Source of the DNA: Bacteroidales bacterium
Lineage (GTDB): Bacteria; Bacteroidota; Bacteroidia; Bacteroidales; P3
NCBI GenBank assembly: GCA_017550405.1
Contig: JAFZPH010000054.1
Location: 1 to 64,000, forward strand
Reading direction: 5' to 3'
Length of the DNA: 64,000 nucleotides
The notes beneath the pieces were generated by a model. That model worked only from the letters and a program-made list of their open reading frames with translations. It did no database searches and was not told the origin of the DNA. This document shows, piece after piece, positions 49,951 to 58,843 of this stretch; position 1 is the first letter of the stretch; every line of letters begins with the position of its first letter. The position numbers and the translations under genes were made by a program.

Positions 49951-50619
49951 ATGAAAATGAGAAAGTCATTTTTGTTATTGATGGCCGTATTGTCTATGAC
50001 TACAGCAATCCGTGCCCAGTACCCAGGAGAACCGACTACTCACGATAGTTTTTCTGACTTATATGTCATGGCTGGCTATCAGCAACTAACACATCCTACT
50101 GGGGTATACAATACGGTAACGGTGCAGTCCGAGATTCTGTTTAGTTTCGTAAGTTCCCGAATAGGTTTGACGGCTGGGCCAGATTACTTGTCATTTAGTC
50201 CATGTGGAATATTGTTGTTCGCACCGAGAATATTTGCTAAGACAATGAATGAAAGCAAAGGTGATAACGAAGTTCTCGGACCATTAATGCTTATCGCTTT
50301 TTCCGCAGCCCAATGGCGTTTCCCCATAACAGACCACCTTGAAGTGAACTTTGGTTGGGACGCACTGAAATTTACAAGAATAAAGAATTACAGTGACACT
50401 TATTATGTCGCGGGTAGCCTCAATGCCGGACTGACATGTTTTATTGGTGATCATTTCTTTATCAGTGGGTATTACGAATACAATCACACGCATAACCCTG
50501 CAATTCGTTTTATAAATTGGATGAGTGAATATTCGTTTGGTGAAAGATTATGCAGTTCACAACCCGACATACTCATGGGTCACTCATTCGGTGTTAGGAT
50601 TGGGGTTATGATGTTGTAG
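49951..50619 (+). CDS. Exported protein, possible small outer-membrane barrel
   Basis: The 222-residue protein has a clear signal peptide (RKSFLLLMAVLSMTTAIRAQ). The mature region has alternating aromatic and polar residues (ILFSFVSSRIGLTAGPDYLSF, HFFISGYYEYNH) and ends in a hydrophobic strand (VRIGVMML). That pattern suits an outer-membrane beta-barrel, but no family is recognised. It is 36 bases after the preceding exported protein. Confidence 0.65.
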   Translation: MKMRKSFLLLMAVLSMTTAIRAQYPGEPTTHDSFSDLYVMAGYQQLTHPTGVYNTVTVQSEILFSFVSSRIGLTAGPDYLSFSPCGILLFAPRIFAKTMNESKGDNEVLGPLMLIAFSAAQWRFPITDHLEVNFGWDALKFTRIKNYSDTYYVAGSLNAGLTCFIGDHFFISGYYEYNHTHNPAIRFINWMSEYSFGERLCSSQPDILMGHSFGVRIGVMML

Positions 50620-50677
50620 TGAGACGTAGTATAAGTGAAGAATTATTCGACTATCAGTTGATGTAATAAACTATGTC

Positions 50678-52324
50678 ATGAAGAAGGTAATATTAGCAAT
50701 AGTAGCCTTGTTGGTGCTGCAACTAGTCTCGGCACAGGAGAAAGTTATCGACATGGCATCTTTCAAAGATTATCTATCAGAGTACAATCAAGCACAAAAA
50801 AAGAAAGACAAGGCAAAGATAAAAGAATTGGAGGCAGGGAAGGGAAAAGTGTATGACAGAAAAGCCTTAGCGAAACGGGCAAGAGAGAGTAGGTTTCATG
50901 ATTATTATAATGACAGAGAGGCATGTGCATTCTTAGCTGCTTACTATGAGAACGATTACTATCAAAAGCAACGGAAGATTGATTTGTCTCAGGCTGTGAG
51001 ATATTATGAAAGAGCCACAAAGAGAGCCTTCACAAAGAAAGAGGATAAAGAATTATCGCAGGTGTTTCTTTGTTATGCGCGATGCCTTATTGTTATGTAT
51101 AATCACCACAAGCTAGATGATGTGGTAAAGGCTGGCGGATTAGAAGCATATTACTATTCAAGGCAGAGTGGCCATAATATTCTATATACACAGGAAGAGT
51201 TGAATAAAAATCTGCTCAGAAAAATAGGAGAGTTAATAATAAAGTCAGCAGGCAATGGGGGTAATGAAGGGGCATATTGGGCGGCTAGGATGTATAGGAA
51301 TGTGGGTATGCCTTACGGAATCAGGTACATAAACTCGCCTAGGGCATATGAGTTGTTGGAATGTGTGCATGCTAGTTATGTGAACCAATTTAAACAGGGT
51401 TATGCGGTAGATTGTTGGAATGAGATTGTTGTGGGATACTATACAATTGCAGCTGCTAACGGAAAACCTCAATATCAAATGGAGTTTGCAGAATACTTAC
51501 TCCATACAATATATGAGGGCTGGCAAAACACATTGACAACAACAAAGTGTCCATTTGTTTACAGGAAAAACCCAAGCCAAGTATTTAATGGACTTAAGTT
51601 TGTGATAGACTATCTTCCGACTGGTGAAATCGAAGAACAATTGACGTATTGGTATCTTCAGGCAGCGAAACAAGACTATGCCCCAGCAATGGTGAATCTC
51701 GCATTCTGTATGTTTTATCAGTTGCACCCATACGACGATTCGTTGCATTATTCTGATATAATCTATTGGCTTGAAAAAGCATCTACTCTTGGGGATACAA
51801 CAGCAATGTATAATTTGAGTGTTGTTAAGTTAGTAAGTAAAAGACGGACAAATACACATCAAGATACATTAGACGCATTTTATTGGGCAAAGCGTGGTGC
51901 AGATTCTGGCGATAGCAAGTGCATGCATTTATTAGGACGCTACTACTATTATGGGATTGGGGCTCGCATTGACAAGAAAGAGGCGTTAAGATGGTTTAAG
52001 GCGGCAGCAGACAAGGGGGCTGATGGCGCAGCCTATATGGCAGGGAATTTGTATGCGGACAAATCTGTAGGAAATGACATGTCAGTGGCAGTCAAGTATT
52101 ACGAATCTGCCAAAGAAGTTGCTGAGGCTTACATGAAATTGTCTACAATATATGCCAATGGGGATGGTGTCACAATGGACAAGCAGAAAGCACGAAAATA
52201 CGAAAAGATGGTAGGATGGTATAAGTATTACGAGGATTTTCGTCCAGGGCTATGTTTCTACTCTTGTGATTATTACAGTGGTGAAGACACTAAACATTTC
52301 CTTAAGAAACAGTCTCAGTTATAA
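50678..52324 (+). CDS. Exported Sel1-repeat protein
   Basis: This is a 548-residue protein with a signal peptide (KKVILAIVALLVLQLVSAQ), a Lys/Glu-rich start and an alpha-helical body. About five Sel1-like repeats are visible over residues 335-520: AMVNLAFCMFY; AMYNLSVVKLV; CMHLLGRYYYYGIG with KKEALRWFKAAADKG; AAYMAGNLYA; and AYMKLSTIYANGDGV. Sel1 repeats mediate protein-protein contacts. The gene is more AT-rich than its core neighbours, suggesting an accessory or transferred origin. Function unknown. Confidence 0.8.
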   Translation: MKKVILAIVALLVLQLVSAQEKVIDMASFKDYLSEYNQAQKKKDKAKIKELEAGKGKVYDRKALAKRARESRFHDYYNDREACAFLAAYYENDYYQKQRKIDLSQAVRYYERATKRAFTKKEDKELSQVFLCYARCLIVMYNHHKLDDVVKAGGLEAYYYSRQSGHNILYTQEELNKNLLRKIGELIIKSAGNGGNEGAYWAARMYRNVGMPYGIRYINSPRAYELLECVHASYVNQFKQGYAVDCWNEIVVGYYTIAAANGKPQYQMEFAEYLLHTIYEGWQNTLTTTKCPFVYRKNPSQVFNGLKFVIDYLPTGEIEEQLTYWYLQAAKQDYAPAMVNLAFCMFYQLHPYDDSLHYSDIIYWLEKASTLGDTTAMYNLSVVKLVSKRRTNTHQDTLDAFYWAKRGADSGDSKCMHLLGRYYYYGIGARIDKKEALRWFKAAADKGADGAAYMAGNLYADKSVGNDMSVAVKYYESAKEVAEAYMKLSTIYANGDGVTMDKQKARKYEKMVGWYKYYEDFRPGLCFYSCDYYSGEDTKHFLKKQSQL

Positions 52325-52338
52325 AATGAGGATGCATA

Positions 52339-52671
52339 ATGAGAAAATTATTTATAGCCATATTACTTTGTTATAGTTATGTCTGCTCCGTCTCTGCACA
52401 GGAGTGTTCAATATGTGGAAATTGGGGTGGGATATATACTGATGATAATGGTATGAATGTCAAAACGATAATCAACATAAAGGCGAATGGTGATGATTAT
52501 ATTGTAAGGTTAAAACAAGTGTATTGTAACGGTGAAGTAAAGTATGATGATTTTACCGGCTATAGGTTTCATATCGCATATTCGAATAGAGATTCAACAT
52601 TCATTCATTGGAACAAATTTGAGAGAGAAATAAATCAGAAAGGTCAAAACACAGTCCCCCGACGATTGTAA
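52339..52671 (+). CDS. Exported small protein, possibly truncated by frameshift
   Basis: The 110-residue protein has a signal peptide (KLFIAILLCYSYVCSVSAQ) and a CSICGNWGGIY start of the mature part. It resembles lipocalin-like small beta proteins (GNWGGIYTDDNG, YIVRLKQVYCNG) but belongs to no named family I know. The frame ends in a basic tail just after a run of five C at 52660-52664. Removing one C would extend it with a hydrophobic end (LFLKLLFFGI) to a TGA at 52708. It begins 14 bases after the Sel1 gene. Confidence 0.6.
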   Translation: MRKLFIAILLCYSYVCSVSAQECSICGNWGGIYTDDNGMNVKTIINIKANGDDYIVRLKQVYCNGEVKYDDFTGYRFHIAYSNRDSTFIHWNKFEREINQKGQNTVPRRL

Positions 52672-52688
52672 GCTGTTTCTGAAACTGT

Positions 52689-52726
52689 TGTTCTTCGGTA
52701 TTTGACCATTGAACAACCGAAGAACA
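52689..52726. other. Inverted repeat in the gap before mazG
   Basis: TGTTCTTCGG (52689-52698) and CCGAAGAACA (52717-52726) form a perfect 10-bp stem with an 18-base loop between two convergent gene groups. No T run follows, so it is at most a weak terminator for either side. The rest of the gap (52672-52823) shows nothing else. Confidence 0.5.
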
Positions 52727-52823
52727 GATGTTGAACAGCTGAAAAACGTCGCGTGAATATCTGTACACCCTCCCAGATAAATGAGAGCGTCAGGAGCTGA
52801 TAAGGATATCAAATCCGATGAGA

Positions 52824-53552
52824 CTATTGCTGCTCGAAGGCTTTGACTTTGTCGCAGAAGCGCTGGTTGGCGCGGGAGAGGGCGGTGTCGGCATTGATGC
52901 CGTGGTCGTGGGCCCAGTGGATGAGGTTGAAGAGGAGCGTGCCAAACGACTCTTCTGTGGGTTCGGACTCCGCCATAGTATGTTCCGGCGGCATTTCTGG
53001 CGTCGACGCAGAACCATCGGGAGAGGGCAGCGTGGGGTCGACCCCGATGCCGGCGGCTTTCTCCTGCAAGCGGACGGCCTTGACCAAGGGCGGCAGGCTG
53101 GCGGGGACACCTTCGAGGACGGACTTGCGTCCTTCGTGCATCTTGATTTGTTCCCAGCTCTCGCCGTCGTAGCTGTCGGGATGGAAGATGAAGGGGTGGC
53201 GGTCGACGAGTTTGTCGCTGATGGCGTTGAATATGTCGGCAGGGGTGAATCGCCCTTCCTCTTCGGCTATTTTGGCGTAGAAGAGGAGGTGCATGAAGAG
53301 GTCGCCGAGTTCCTTCATTAACTGAGTATTGCGGTCAGCACATTGGGAATGCGTTGCCGCGTCGGACTCATCTTCATTTTTCAATTTTGAATTATCAATT
53401 GCCAGGATGGCCTCGCTGAGTTCGAAGGTCTCCTCAATGGTGAGGTATCGGAGGCTCTGCATGGTCTGCACACGGTCCCATGGGCACTGTCGGCGCAGGA
53501 GGTCGAGGATGTCGCTGAGCCGCTGCAGGGCTTGGATGTCGGCAGGTTTCAT
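52824..53552 (-). CDS. mazG: MazG nucleoside triphosphate pyrophosphohydrolase
   Basis: The 242-residue protein removes pyrophosphate from (d)NTPs. The family core is present: RQCPWDRVQTMQSLRYLTIEE near residues 21-41, Glu44/Glu47, and the metal-binding MKELGDLFMHLLFYAKIAEEEG near 79-100. Between the two halves of the metal site, residues 54-78 are an insertion not expected in MazG, starting with NSKLKNEDE. Its DNA resembles a dispersed AATTGATAATTCAAAATTGA repeat. A second low-complexity Pro/Ser/Glu-rich stretch lies near 175-200. The start overlaps the Rel-type gene's stop (ATGA). Confidence 0.88.
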   Translation of the reverse strand: MKPADIQALQRLSDILDLLRRQCPWDRVQTMQSLRYLTIEETFELSEAILAIDNSKLKNEDESDAATHSQCADRNTQLMKELGDLFMHLLFYAKIAEEEGRFTPADIFNAISDKLVDRHPFIFHPDSYDGESWEQIKMHEGRKSVLEGVPASLPPLVKAVRLQEKAAGIGVDPTLPSPDGSASTPEMPPEHTMAESEPTEESFGTLLFNLIHWAHDHGINADTALSRANQRFCDKVKAFEQQ

Positions 53553-55786
53553 ATACGGCGCACCTCCTCTATGCCTTCTATCCGTTCGAGGTTTTCGAGC
53601 AGATGGTTGAGATTGTCGAGGTTGAGGACGTAGAGCATGATGATTCCGCGGACGATGCCTTCGACGGCCTCGAGGGTGATGGCGCGCATGTTGAGGTCCA
53701 TCTCGCCAGTGACGATGCCGGTGATTTCCTGCAGAAGGCCTTTGCGGTCGATGGCGGTAAAGGCGATACCGGAGAGCAGGGCGACGTGCTCGCCGGGACG
53801 CCAGCGGGCGCGGACGATGCGGTTCTCGTGGTTGGCCATCTCGTCCATGGCCACTTTGCAGTTGGTGCGGTGCACCATGATTTTGCCGTCGGTGACGATG
53901 CCCACAACGCTGTCGCCCTGCACGGGCTTGCAGCAGGGGGCGGGTTCGGTGGCGTAGCGCTCGTACTCCTCGTCGAGGAGGAAGGAGCGTTGGTTGCTGC
54001 CAGAGGAGGAGGTGTTGAGGTTGATGGCGGTGCTGTCCTTGTCGAAGAGGGAGGTGTATTCGCCCATGAAGTAGGTGTTGTGGTTGGGGTTGAAGCCTTT
54101 GCCGAAACACTGGGCGATGTCGTTGTGGGAGGTGATGCCCATGGCAAGCTGGAAAAAGAGGTCGATGTCGCTTTTGAGACCCAGGAAACGCTTGATTTGT
54201 CCAATGGTGGCGGAGGAGTAGGGCAGATTGAGTTTGGCTAGGATTTCCTGCAAGCGTATTTTGCCTTCTTCGCGATAGCCTTTGCGTTGGGCGCGGAGAT
54301 AGTCCTTGATGGCTTCGCGGGCGCGGGAGGTCTTCACCATGCCGAGCCATTCATCGGTGGGATGGGTTTTGCGGCTGGTGAGAACCTGCACCTGTTCTCC
54401 TGCACGCAGGACATGGCCGATGGGCTCGACTTTGCCGTTGACTTTGGCGCCCATGCAATGAAGGCCGAGGTTGGTGTGGATGGTGAAGGCGAAGTCGAGG
54501 ACGGTGGAGTGAGCGGGCAGTTTGACCATCTGACCCTTGGGGGTGAAAAGGTATATCTCCTTGATATAGAGGGTGTCTTTAAATTCCTCGACAAGGTCGA
54601 GGGCACTCTTTTCGGTGTTCTCGAGGGTGCTGCGTATCTGTTGGAGCCATATCTCGACGGGGCTGTTCTCGATGTTTTCCTCCGGGTGCGCCTCTTTGTA
54701 GAGGAAGTGGGCAGCCATGCCCTTCTCAGCGATGAGGTCCATGCGCTGGGTGCGTATCTGCACCTCCACCCACTGGCCGATGGGGGTCATGACGGTGGTT
54801 TGAAGCGACTCGTAGCCGTTGGTCTTGGGGGTGGTGATCCAGTCGCGGAAGCGGGTGGGGTCGGGCGGGAAGGCGGAGGAGATGAGCGAGTAGACCTTGA
54901 AGCACTCGGACTTTTCGGCATCGAGTGGCACGTCGAGGATGATACGCATGGCGTAGAGGTCGTAGATTTCATCGAATTTGACGCCTTTGCGCTCCATCTT
55001 CTTCCAGCAGCTGTATACGGACTTGATGCGGGTTTTGATGGTGTATTTGTAGCCGTTGGCGTCGAGCATTTGGGTGACAGGCTGTGTGAAGCACTCTTTG
55101 AGGCGGTCCTCGGTACCGGCGGTTTTGTTGATGAGGGCGGCAATCTCGTTGTATTTTTCGGGATTGGTGTATTTCATCACCAGCTCCTCGAGTTCGGTCT
55201 TGATGGAGTAGAGGCCCAGGCGGTGGGCAAGGGGGATGTAGAGGTATTGCGTCTCGGAGGAGATGGCCAGTTTCTTGGTGTCCTTCATGGAGCCAAGAGT
55301 GCGCATGTTGTGCAGGCGGTCGCAGAGTTTGAGGAAGATGACGTAGGCGTCGTTGCACATGGACAACAGTATCTTGCGGTAGTTCTCGGCCTGCTTGGAC
55401 TCGGTGGACTGCATGATGAGGACATCCTCGATTTTGGTGACACCGTCGACAATAACAGCCACACGGTCGCCGAAGATGGTGCGAATCTGGTCGAGGGTGA
55501 TGTCGGTGTCCTCCACCACATCGTGCAGAAGAGCGCACACCACGGCAATGGGGCCGAGACCCACTTCCTGAACGGCAATGAGTGCCACGGCAAGGGGATG
55601 GAAGATGTATGGCTCGCCGGATTTGCGGCGGGTGCCAGAATGGGCTTTCTTGGCCAAAGAGAAAGCACGGAAAATTTCGTCCTCCTGTTTTTGGGTGAGC
55701 GGGGAGTTCTGGCGGCATGCCGCTAATAATTCTTCGTATTTGGCCTGGATTTCTTTCTCCTCGCGGGCCTCGTCAATCACATACAT
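53549..55786 (-). CDS. Bifunctional-type (p)ppGpp synthetase/hydrolase (Rel/Spo family)
   Basis: This is a 745-residue alarmone enzyme. The HD hydrolase domain has YIFHPLAVA (His63) and LLHDVVEDTD (His88-Asp89, Glu92-Asp93), so the hydrolase site looks intact. The synthetase domain has YDLYAMRIIL near residue 275 and a VQIRTQRMDLIAEKGMAAH segment. A TGS domain follows (IYLFTPKGQMVKLPAHSTVLDFAF near 408), then a C-terminal ACT domain. It sets (p)ppGpp levels in starvation. It is co-translated with mazG, a pairing also known in other bacteria. Confidence 0.93.
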   Translation of the reverse strand: MYVIDEAREEKEIQAKYEELLAACRQNSPLTQKQEDEIFRAFSLAKKAHSGTRRKSGEPYIFHPLAVALIAVQEVGLGPIAVVCALLHDVVEDTDITLDQIRTIFGDRVAVIVDGVTKIEDVLIMQSTESKQAENYRKILLSMCNDAYVIFLKLCDRLHNMRTLGSMKDTKKLAISSETQYLYIPLAHRLGLYSIKTELEELVMKYTNPEKYNEIAALINKTAGTEDRLKECFTQPVTQMLDANGYKYTIKTRIKSVYSCWKKMERKGVKFDEIYDLYAMRIILDVPLDAEKSECFKVYSLISSAFPPDPTRFRDWITTPKTNGYESLQTTVMTPIGQWVEVQIRTQRMDLIAEKGMAAHFLYKEAHPEENIENSPVEIWLQQIRSTLENTEKSALDLVEEFKDTLYIKEIYLFTPKGQMVKLPAHSTVLDFAFTIHTNLGLHCMGAKVNGKVEPIGHVLRAGEQVQVLTSRKTHPTDEWLGMVKTSRAREAIKDYLRAQRKGYREEGKIRLQEILAKLNLPYSSATIGQIKRFLGLKSDIDLFFQLAMGITSHNDIAQCFGKGFNPNHNTYFMGEYTSLFDKDSTAINLNTSSSGSNQRSFLLDEEYERYATEPAPCCKPVQGDSVVGIVTDGKIMVHRTNCKVAMDEMANHENRIVRARWRPGEHVALLSGIAFTAIDRKGLLQEITGIVTGEMDLNMRAITLEAVEGIVRGIIMLYVLNLDNLNHLLENLERIEGIEEVRRI

Positions 55787-55815
55787 TGTTGTCGGGTATT
55801 TAGTGGCTCATAATG

Positions 55816-56391
55816 TCATAAAAATAATAGGAAAAGGGAGAATAACGTCCCCACGGAGAAGCCGAGTCCAAAAGTGACATACACTCCGTCGAAGTTTGTC
55901 ATCACCCCCAGCGTCCCACTGGAATAACAGAAACCCCGCATGCCTTCGGGCGATGCCCAACGGATGCCGGCCTCGAACGTTGGCCGGACGCGGTGGAAGA
56001 CACCATCCTCGCAACAGACACCGGCATTTCCATACAGGTGCCAGTCGTAGCGGCTCCAGGGTTTCGACAGCCTGTATGCCGCGCCGCCGGAGAGCCATAG
56101 GTTGGCATATCCCACGTTGCCGGACAGATTGAAACCCCATACCTCGGGCAGGTAGGTATAATCAAGCCCCACCCCTGCGTCGTATGGACCGGCAAAGAGT
56201 CTTATCTCGGCGAAGTGGTTGCAGAAGGGGCTACCGAAATAATAAATAGGATTCCTTTTCGGGGCATGGTATTCCACGGTATCGTCAATGGCACTGTAGG
56301 CGTAGTACCGACTTTCGCCCACAGTATCACTCTGGGCATAGCCATACACGCCTGCCAACAGCAGGGCTGTTATTGTCAGTATCCGTTTCAT
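55816..56391 (-). CDS. Exported protein, unknown
   Basis: The 191-residue protein has a signal peptide (KRILTITALLLAGVYGYAQ). The mature region is rich in Tyr, Gly and aromatic strands (DAGVGLDYTYLPEVWGFNLSGNVGYANLWL, YDWHLYGNAGV) and ends in a hydrophobic segment (GVYVTFGLGFSVGTLFSLFLLFL). This suits a small outer-membrane barrel. Its ATG shares a base with the recA stop, so it is likely cotranscribed with recA. No family is recognised. Confidence 0.7.
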   Translation of the reverse strand: MKRILTITALLLAGVYGYAQSDTVGESRYYAYSAIDDTVEYHAPKRNPIYYFGSPFCNHFAEIRLFAGPYDAGVGLDYTYLPEVWGFNLSGNVGYANLWLSGGAAYRLSKPWSRYDWHLYGNAGVCCEDGVFHRVRPTFEAGIRWASPEGMRGFCYSSGTLGVMTNFDGVYVTFGLGFSVGTLFSLFLLFL

Positions 56392-57419
56392 TACAGATTT
56401 GATTTCTCTTGGAGGCTGGCACGGATTTTAGCCTCGAGTTCGTCGCAGAGCTCGGGGTTGTCGCGCAACACTTGCTTGAGGGCCTCGCGCCCCTGTGCAA
56501 GCTTGGTGTCGCCATAGCTGAACCAGGAGCCGCTCTTCTTGATGATCTCGTGCTCGACACCGAGGTCGATGATTTCGCCCAGTTTGGAAATGCCTTCGCC
56601 GAACATAAGGTCGAACTCGCAGGTGCGGAAGGGAGGGGCCACCTTGTTCTTGACAATCTTCACCTTGACTCGGTTACCGACATTCTGGTCGCCGTCCTTG
56701 ATGGCTTGGATACGACGGATGTCGACACGCACAGAGGCATAGAACTTCAGTGCATTGCCGCCGGTGGTGGTTTCGGGATTGCCAAAAAGGACGCCAATCT
56801 TCTCGCGCAGCTGGTTGATGAAGATGCAGCAGCAGTTGGTCTTGCTGATGGTGGAGGTGAGTTTGCGCATGGCCTGGCTCATCAGACGGGCCTGGAGACC
56901 CACTTTCGAGTCGCCCATCTCGCCGTCGATTTCGGCCTTGGGGGTCAGCGCAGCCACGGAGTCGACAACAATGATGTCGATGGCACCGGAGCGGATCAGA
57001 TTGTCGGCAATCTCAAGTGCCTGCTCGCCGTTGTCGGGCTGGGAAACAAGCAGGTTGTCGATATCCACACCGAGTTTCTTGGCATAGAAACTGTCGAAGG
57101 CATGTTCGGCATCGATAAAGGCGGCAATACCGCCCTGTTTCTGACATTCGGCAATGGCATGGATGGCCAAGGTGGTTTTACCCGACGACTCAGGGCCAAA
57201 GATTTCGATGATACGCCCTTTGGGGAATCCTCCAACACCTAGTGCAGCATCGAGATTGATGCTGCCTGTGGAGATAACATCAACTTTCTCGGCGGCATGG
57301 TCGCCCAATTTCATCACCGAGCCCTTGCCATAGTTTTTCTCTATCTTATCAAGTGTACTTTGAAGAATCTTTAATTTTTCGAGTCTCTGGGCCTCGCTGT
57401 CAGACATCTCTTTTGCCAT
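56391..57419 (-). CDS. recA: Recombinase RecA
   Basis: This 342-residue DNA strand-exchange ATPase has Walker [10 protein letters not shown] (residues 75-83), [21 protein letters not shown] Walker B ([13 protein letters not shown]), the L2 region [25 protein letters not shown] (split loops) and the C-terminal [12 protein letters not shown]. It catalyses homologous pairing and triggers LexA cleavage. The start is set at the ATG giving [10 protein letters not shown]; the longer frame begins at TTG. A TATATTTG box at 57485-57478 on the - strand may be its promoter. Confidence 0.97.
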   Translation of the reverse strand: MAKEMSDSEAQRLEKLKILQSTLDKIEKNYGKGSVMKLGDHAAEKVDVISTGSINLDAALGVGGFPKGRIIEIFGPESSGKTTLAIHAIAECQKQGGIAAFIDAEHAFDSFYAKKLGVDIDNLLVSQPDNGEQALEIADNLIRSGAIDIIVVDSVAALTPKAEIDGEMGDSKVGLQARLMSQAMRKLTSTISKTNCCCIFINQLREKIGVLFGNPETTTGGNALKFYASVRVDIRRIQAIKDGDQNVGNRVKVKIVKNKVAPPFRTCEFDLMFGEGISKLGEIIDLGVEHEIIKKSGSWFSYGDTKLAQGREALKQVLRDNPELCDELEAKIRASLQEKSNL

Positions 57420-57477
57420 AGTATACAATTATTTATATTATTATTACAGGTAAATTATACAAGGGTTTAGAAAGATA

Positions 57478-57485
57478 CAAATATA
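57478..57485 (-). promoter_or_regulatory. Possible -7 box of recA
   Basis: On the - strand this reads TATATTTG, matching TAnnTTTG, 59 bases before the recA start. A clear -33 element is not seen. Confidence 0.45.
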
Positions 57486-57525
57486 CAATTTTTTTTTGAA
57501 ACCTCACGATTATAAAAAAAAAGCG

Positions 57526-57533
57526 TATCTTTG
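57526..57533 (+). promoter_or_regulatory. -7 promoter box of the aminotransferase gene
   Basis: TATCTTTG matches TAnnTTTG and lies 21 bases before the ATG at 57555, giving a leader of only about 15 bases. It is divergent from the recA promoter. Confidence 0.72.
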
Positions 57534-57554
57534 CAGTCCAAATCATTTAGTACC

Positions 57555-58757
57555 ATGAACATTTTAAGCAATAGAATCCTAAACATGGCTGAGAGCGAAA
57601 CCCTCGCCATGACAGCCAAAGCCCGTGAACTGAAAGCACAGGGTAAAGATGTGATTAGCCTCTCCATCGGTGAGCCCGACTTCAACACCCCCGAGATCGT
57701 GAAAGAAGCCGCAAAACAGGCTATCGACGACAATTTCACCCACTATCCTCCCGTGCCCGGCTATCCCGACCTGCGCGAGGCCGTTTGCAAGAAGTTTAAA
57801 CGCGACAACAACCTCGACTTCAAACCCGAGCAGATTGTGGTGTCAACCGGTGCCAAGCAAAGCATCTATCAGGTGGTGCAGTGCCTGGTCAACCCCGGCG
57901 ACGAAGTCATTATCCCCACTCCCTATTGGGTTTCTTACAAAGAGATTGTCCGCGTGGCCGAAGGCAAATGTGTCTATGTCAAGACCCTTATCGAGAACGA
58001 TTTCAAGGTGACTCCTGAGCAGATTGAAGCCGCCATCACCCCCAGAACCAAACTCATCATGTTCTCCAGCCCCAGCAACCCCACCGGCATGCTCTACACC
58101 AAAGAGGAGCTGAGAGGCATTGCCGAGGTTGTGGCACGCCATGAGAATGTCTTCGTCATGGCCGACGAAATCTACGAGCACATCAACTTTGTCGGCAAAC
58201 ACGAGAGCATTGCCCAGTTCCCCGAGGTTAGAGACCGCGTCATCACCATCAACGGTGTTGCCAAGGGATTTGCCATGACCGGCTGGCGTATCGGTTTCAT
58301 CGCTGCTCCGCTGGAGATAGCCAAAGCCTGCAACAAACTGCAAGGCCAGGTGACCAGCGCCACCTGCTCCATTGCCCAGAAGGCTACCGTCCGCGCCATG
58401 CAGATGGACCCCAACACCAGCGAGGACATTATCAACATGCGCAACATCTTCCGCCAGCGCCGCGACATGGTCTACGAACTCCTGCGCGATATTCCCGGCC
58501 TGAAGGTGCGTATGCCTCAAGGAGCATTCTACTTCTTCCCCGATGTCAGCTCTTACTATGGCAAGAGTTTCAAGGGCACCAAGATTGAGAACTCCACCGA
58601 CATGGCCTTCTACCTCCTCAACGAAGCCAACGTGGCCACCGTGATGGGTTCCGCCTTCGGCGACGACACATGCATCCGCCTCAGCTACGCCACCAGCGAA
58701 GAGCTGCTCCGCGAAGCTCTGCGCCGCATCAAGGATGCTCTGGCCAACCTGAAATAG
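57555..58757 (+). CDS. Aspartate aminotransferase-like class I aminotransferase
   Basis: This is a PLP enzyme of 400 residues of the fold-type I, AspAT Ib-like group. VISLSIGEPDFNTP is found near residue 37, FSSPSNPTGM near 170, VMADEIYEH near 197, and the cofactor Lys237 in NGVAKGFAMTGWRIGF. A C-terminal FGDDTCIRLSYATS includes the substrate-carboxylate Arg. The reaction is transfer of the amino group of aspartate to 2-oxoglutarate or a related keto acid. The start is the ATG at 57555; the frame also opens at a TTG that overlaps the promoter box, which rules it out. Confidence 0.93.
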   Translation: MNILSNRILNMAESETLAMTAKARELKAQGKDVISLSIGEPDFNTPEIVKEAAKQAIDDNFTHYPPVPGYPDLREAVCKKFKRDNNLDFKPEQIVVSTGAKQSIYQVVQCLVNPGDEVIIPTPYWVSYKEIVRVAEGKCVYVKTLIENDFKVTPEQIEAAITPRTKLIMFSSPSNPTGMLYTKEELRGIAEVVARHENVFVMADEIYEHINFVGKHESIAQFPEVRDRVITINGVAKGFAMTGWRIGFIAAPLEIAKACNKLQGQVTSATCSIAQKATVRAMQMDPNTSEDIINMRNIFRQRRDMVYELLRDIPGLKVRMPQGAFYFFPDVSSYYGKSFKGTKIENSTDMAFYLLNEANVATVMGSAFGDDTCIRLSYATSEELLREALRRIKDALANLK

Positions 58758-58778
58758 TCATCAAGCATTCATCTCTAC

Positions 58779-58813
58779 AATCCCCGTTCTGCTGTCAGGG
58801 TAGCACGGGGATT
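58779..58813 (+). terminator. Hairpin terminator after the aminotransferase gene
   Basis: AATCCCCGT and ACGGGGATT form a perfect 9-bp stem across a 17-base loop, followed by CTTCTT. It sits between the aminotransferase stop and sbcD, 31 bases before the latter. Confidence 0.65.
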
Positions 58814-58843
58814 CTTCTTATCCAGTAAACAGTCCACGCTATC

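Noticed and set aside
54287..55726. Open frame of 479 codons on the + strand across the Rel/Spo gene
   Set aside because: Antisense shadow of an intact Rel/Spo enzyme; no domain and a Gly/Val/Glu-rich composition.
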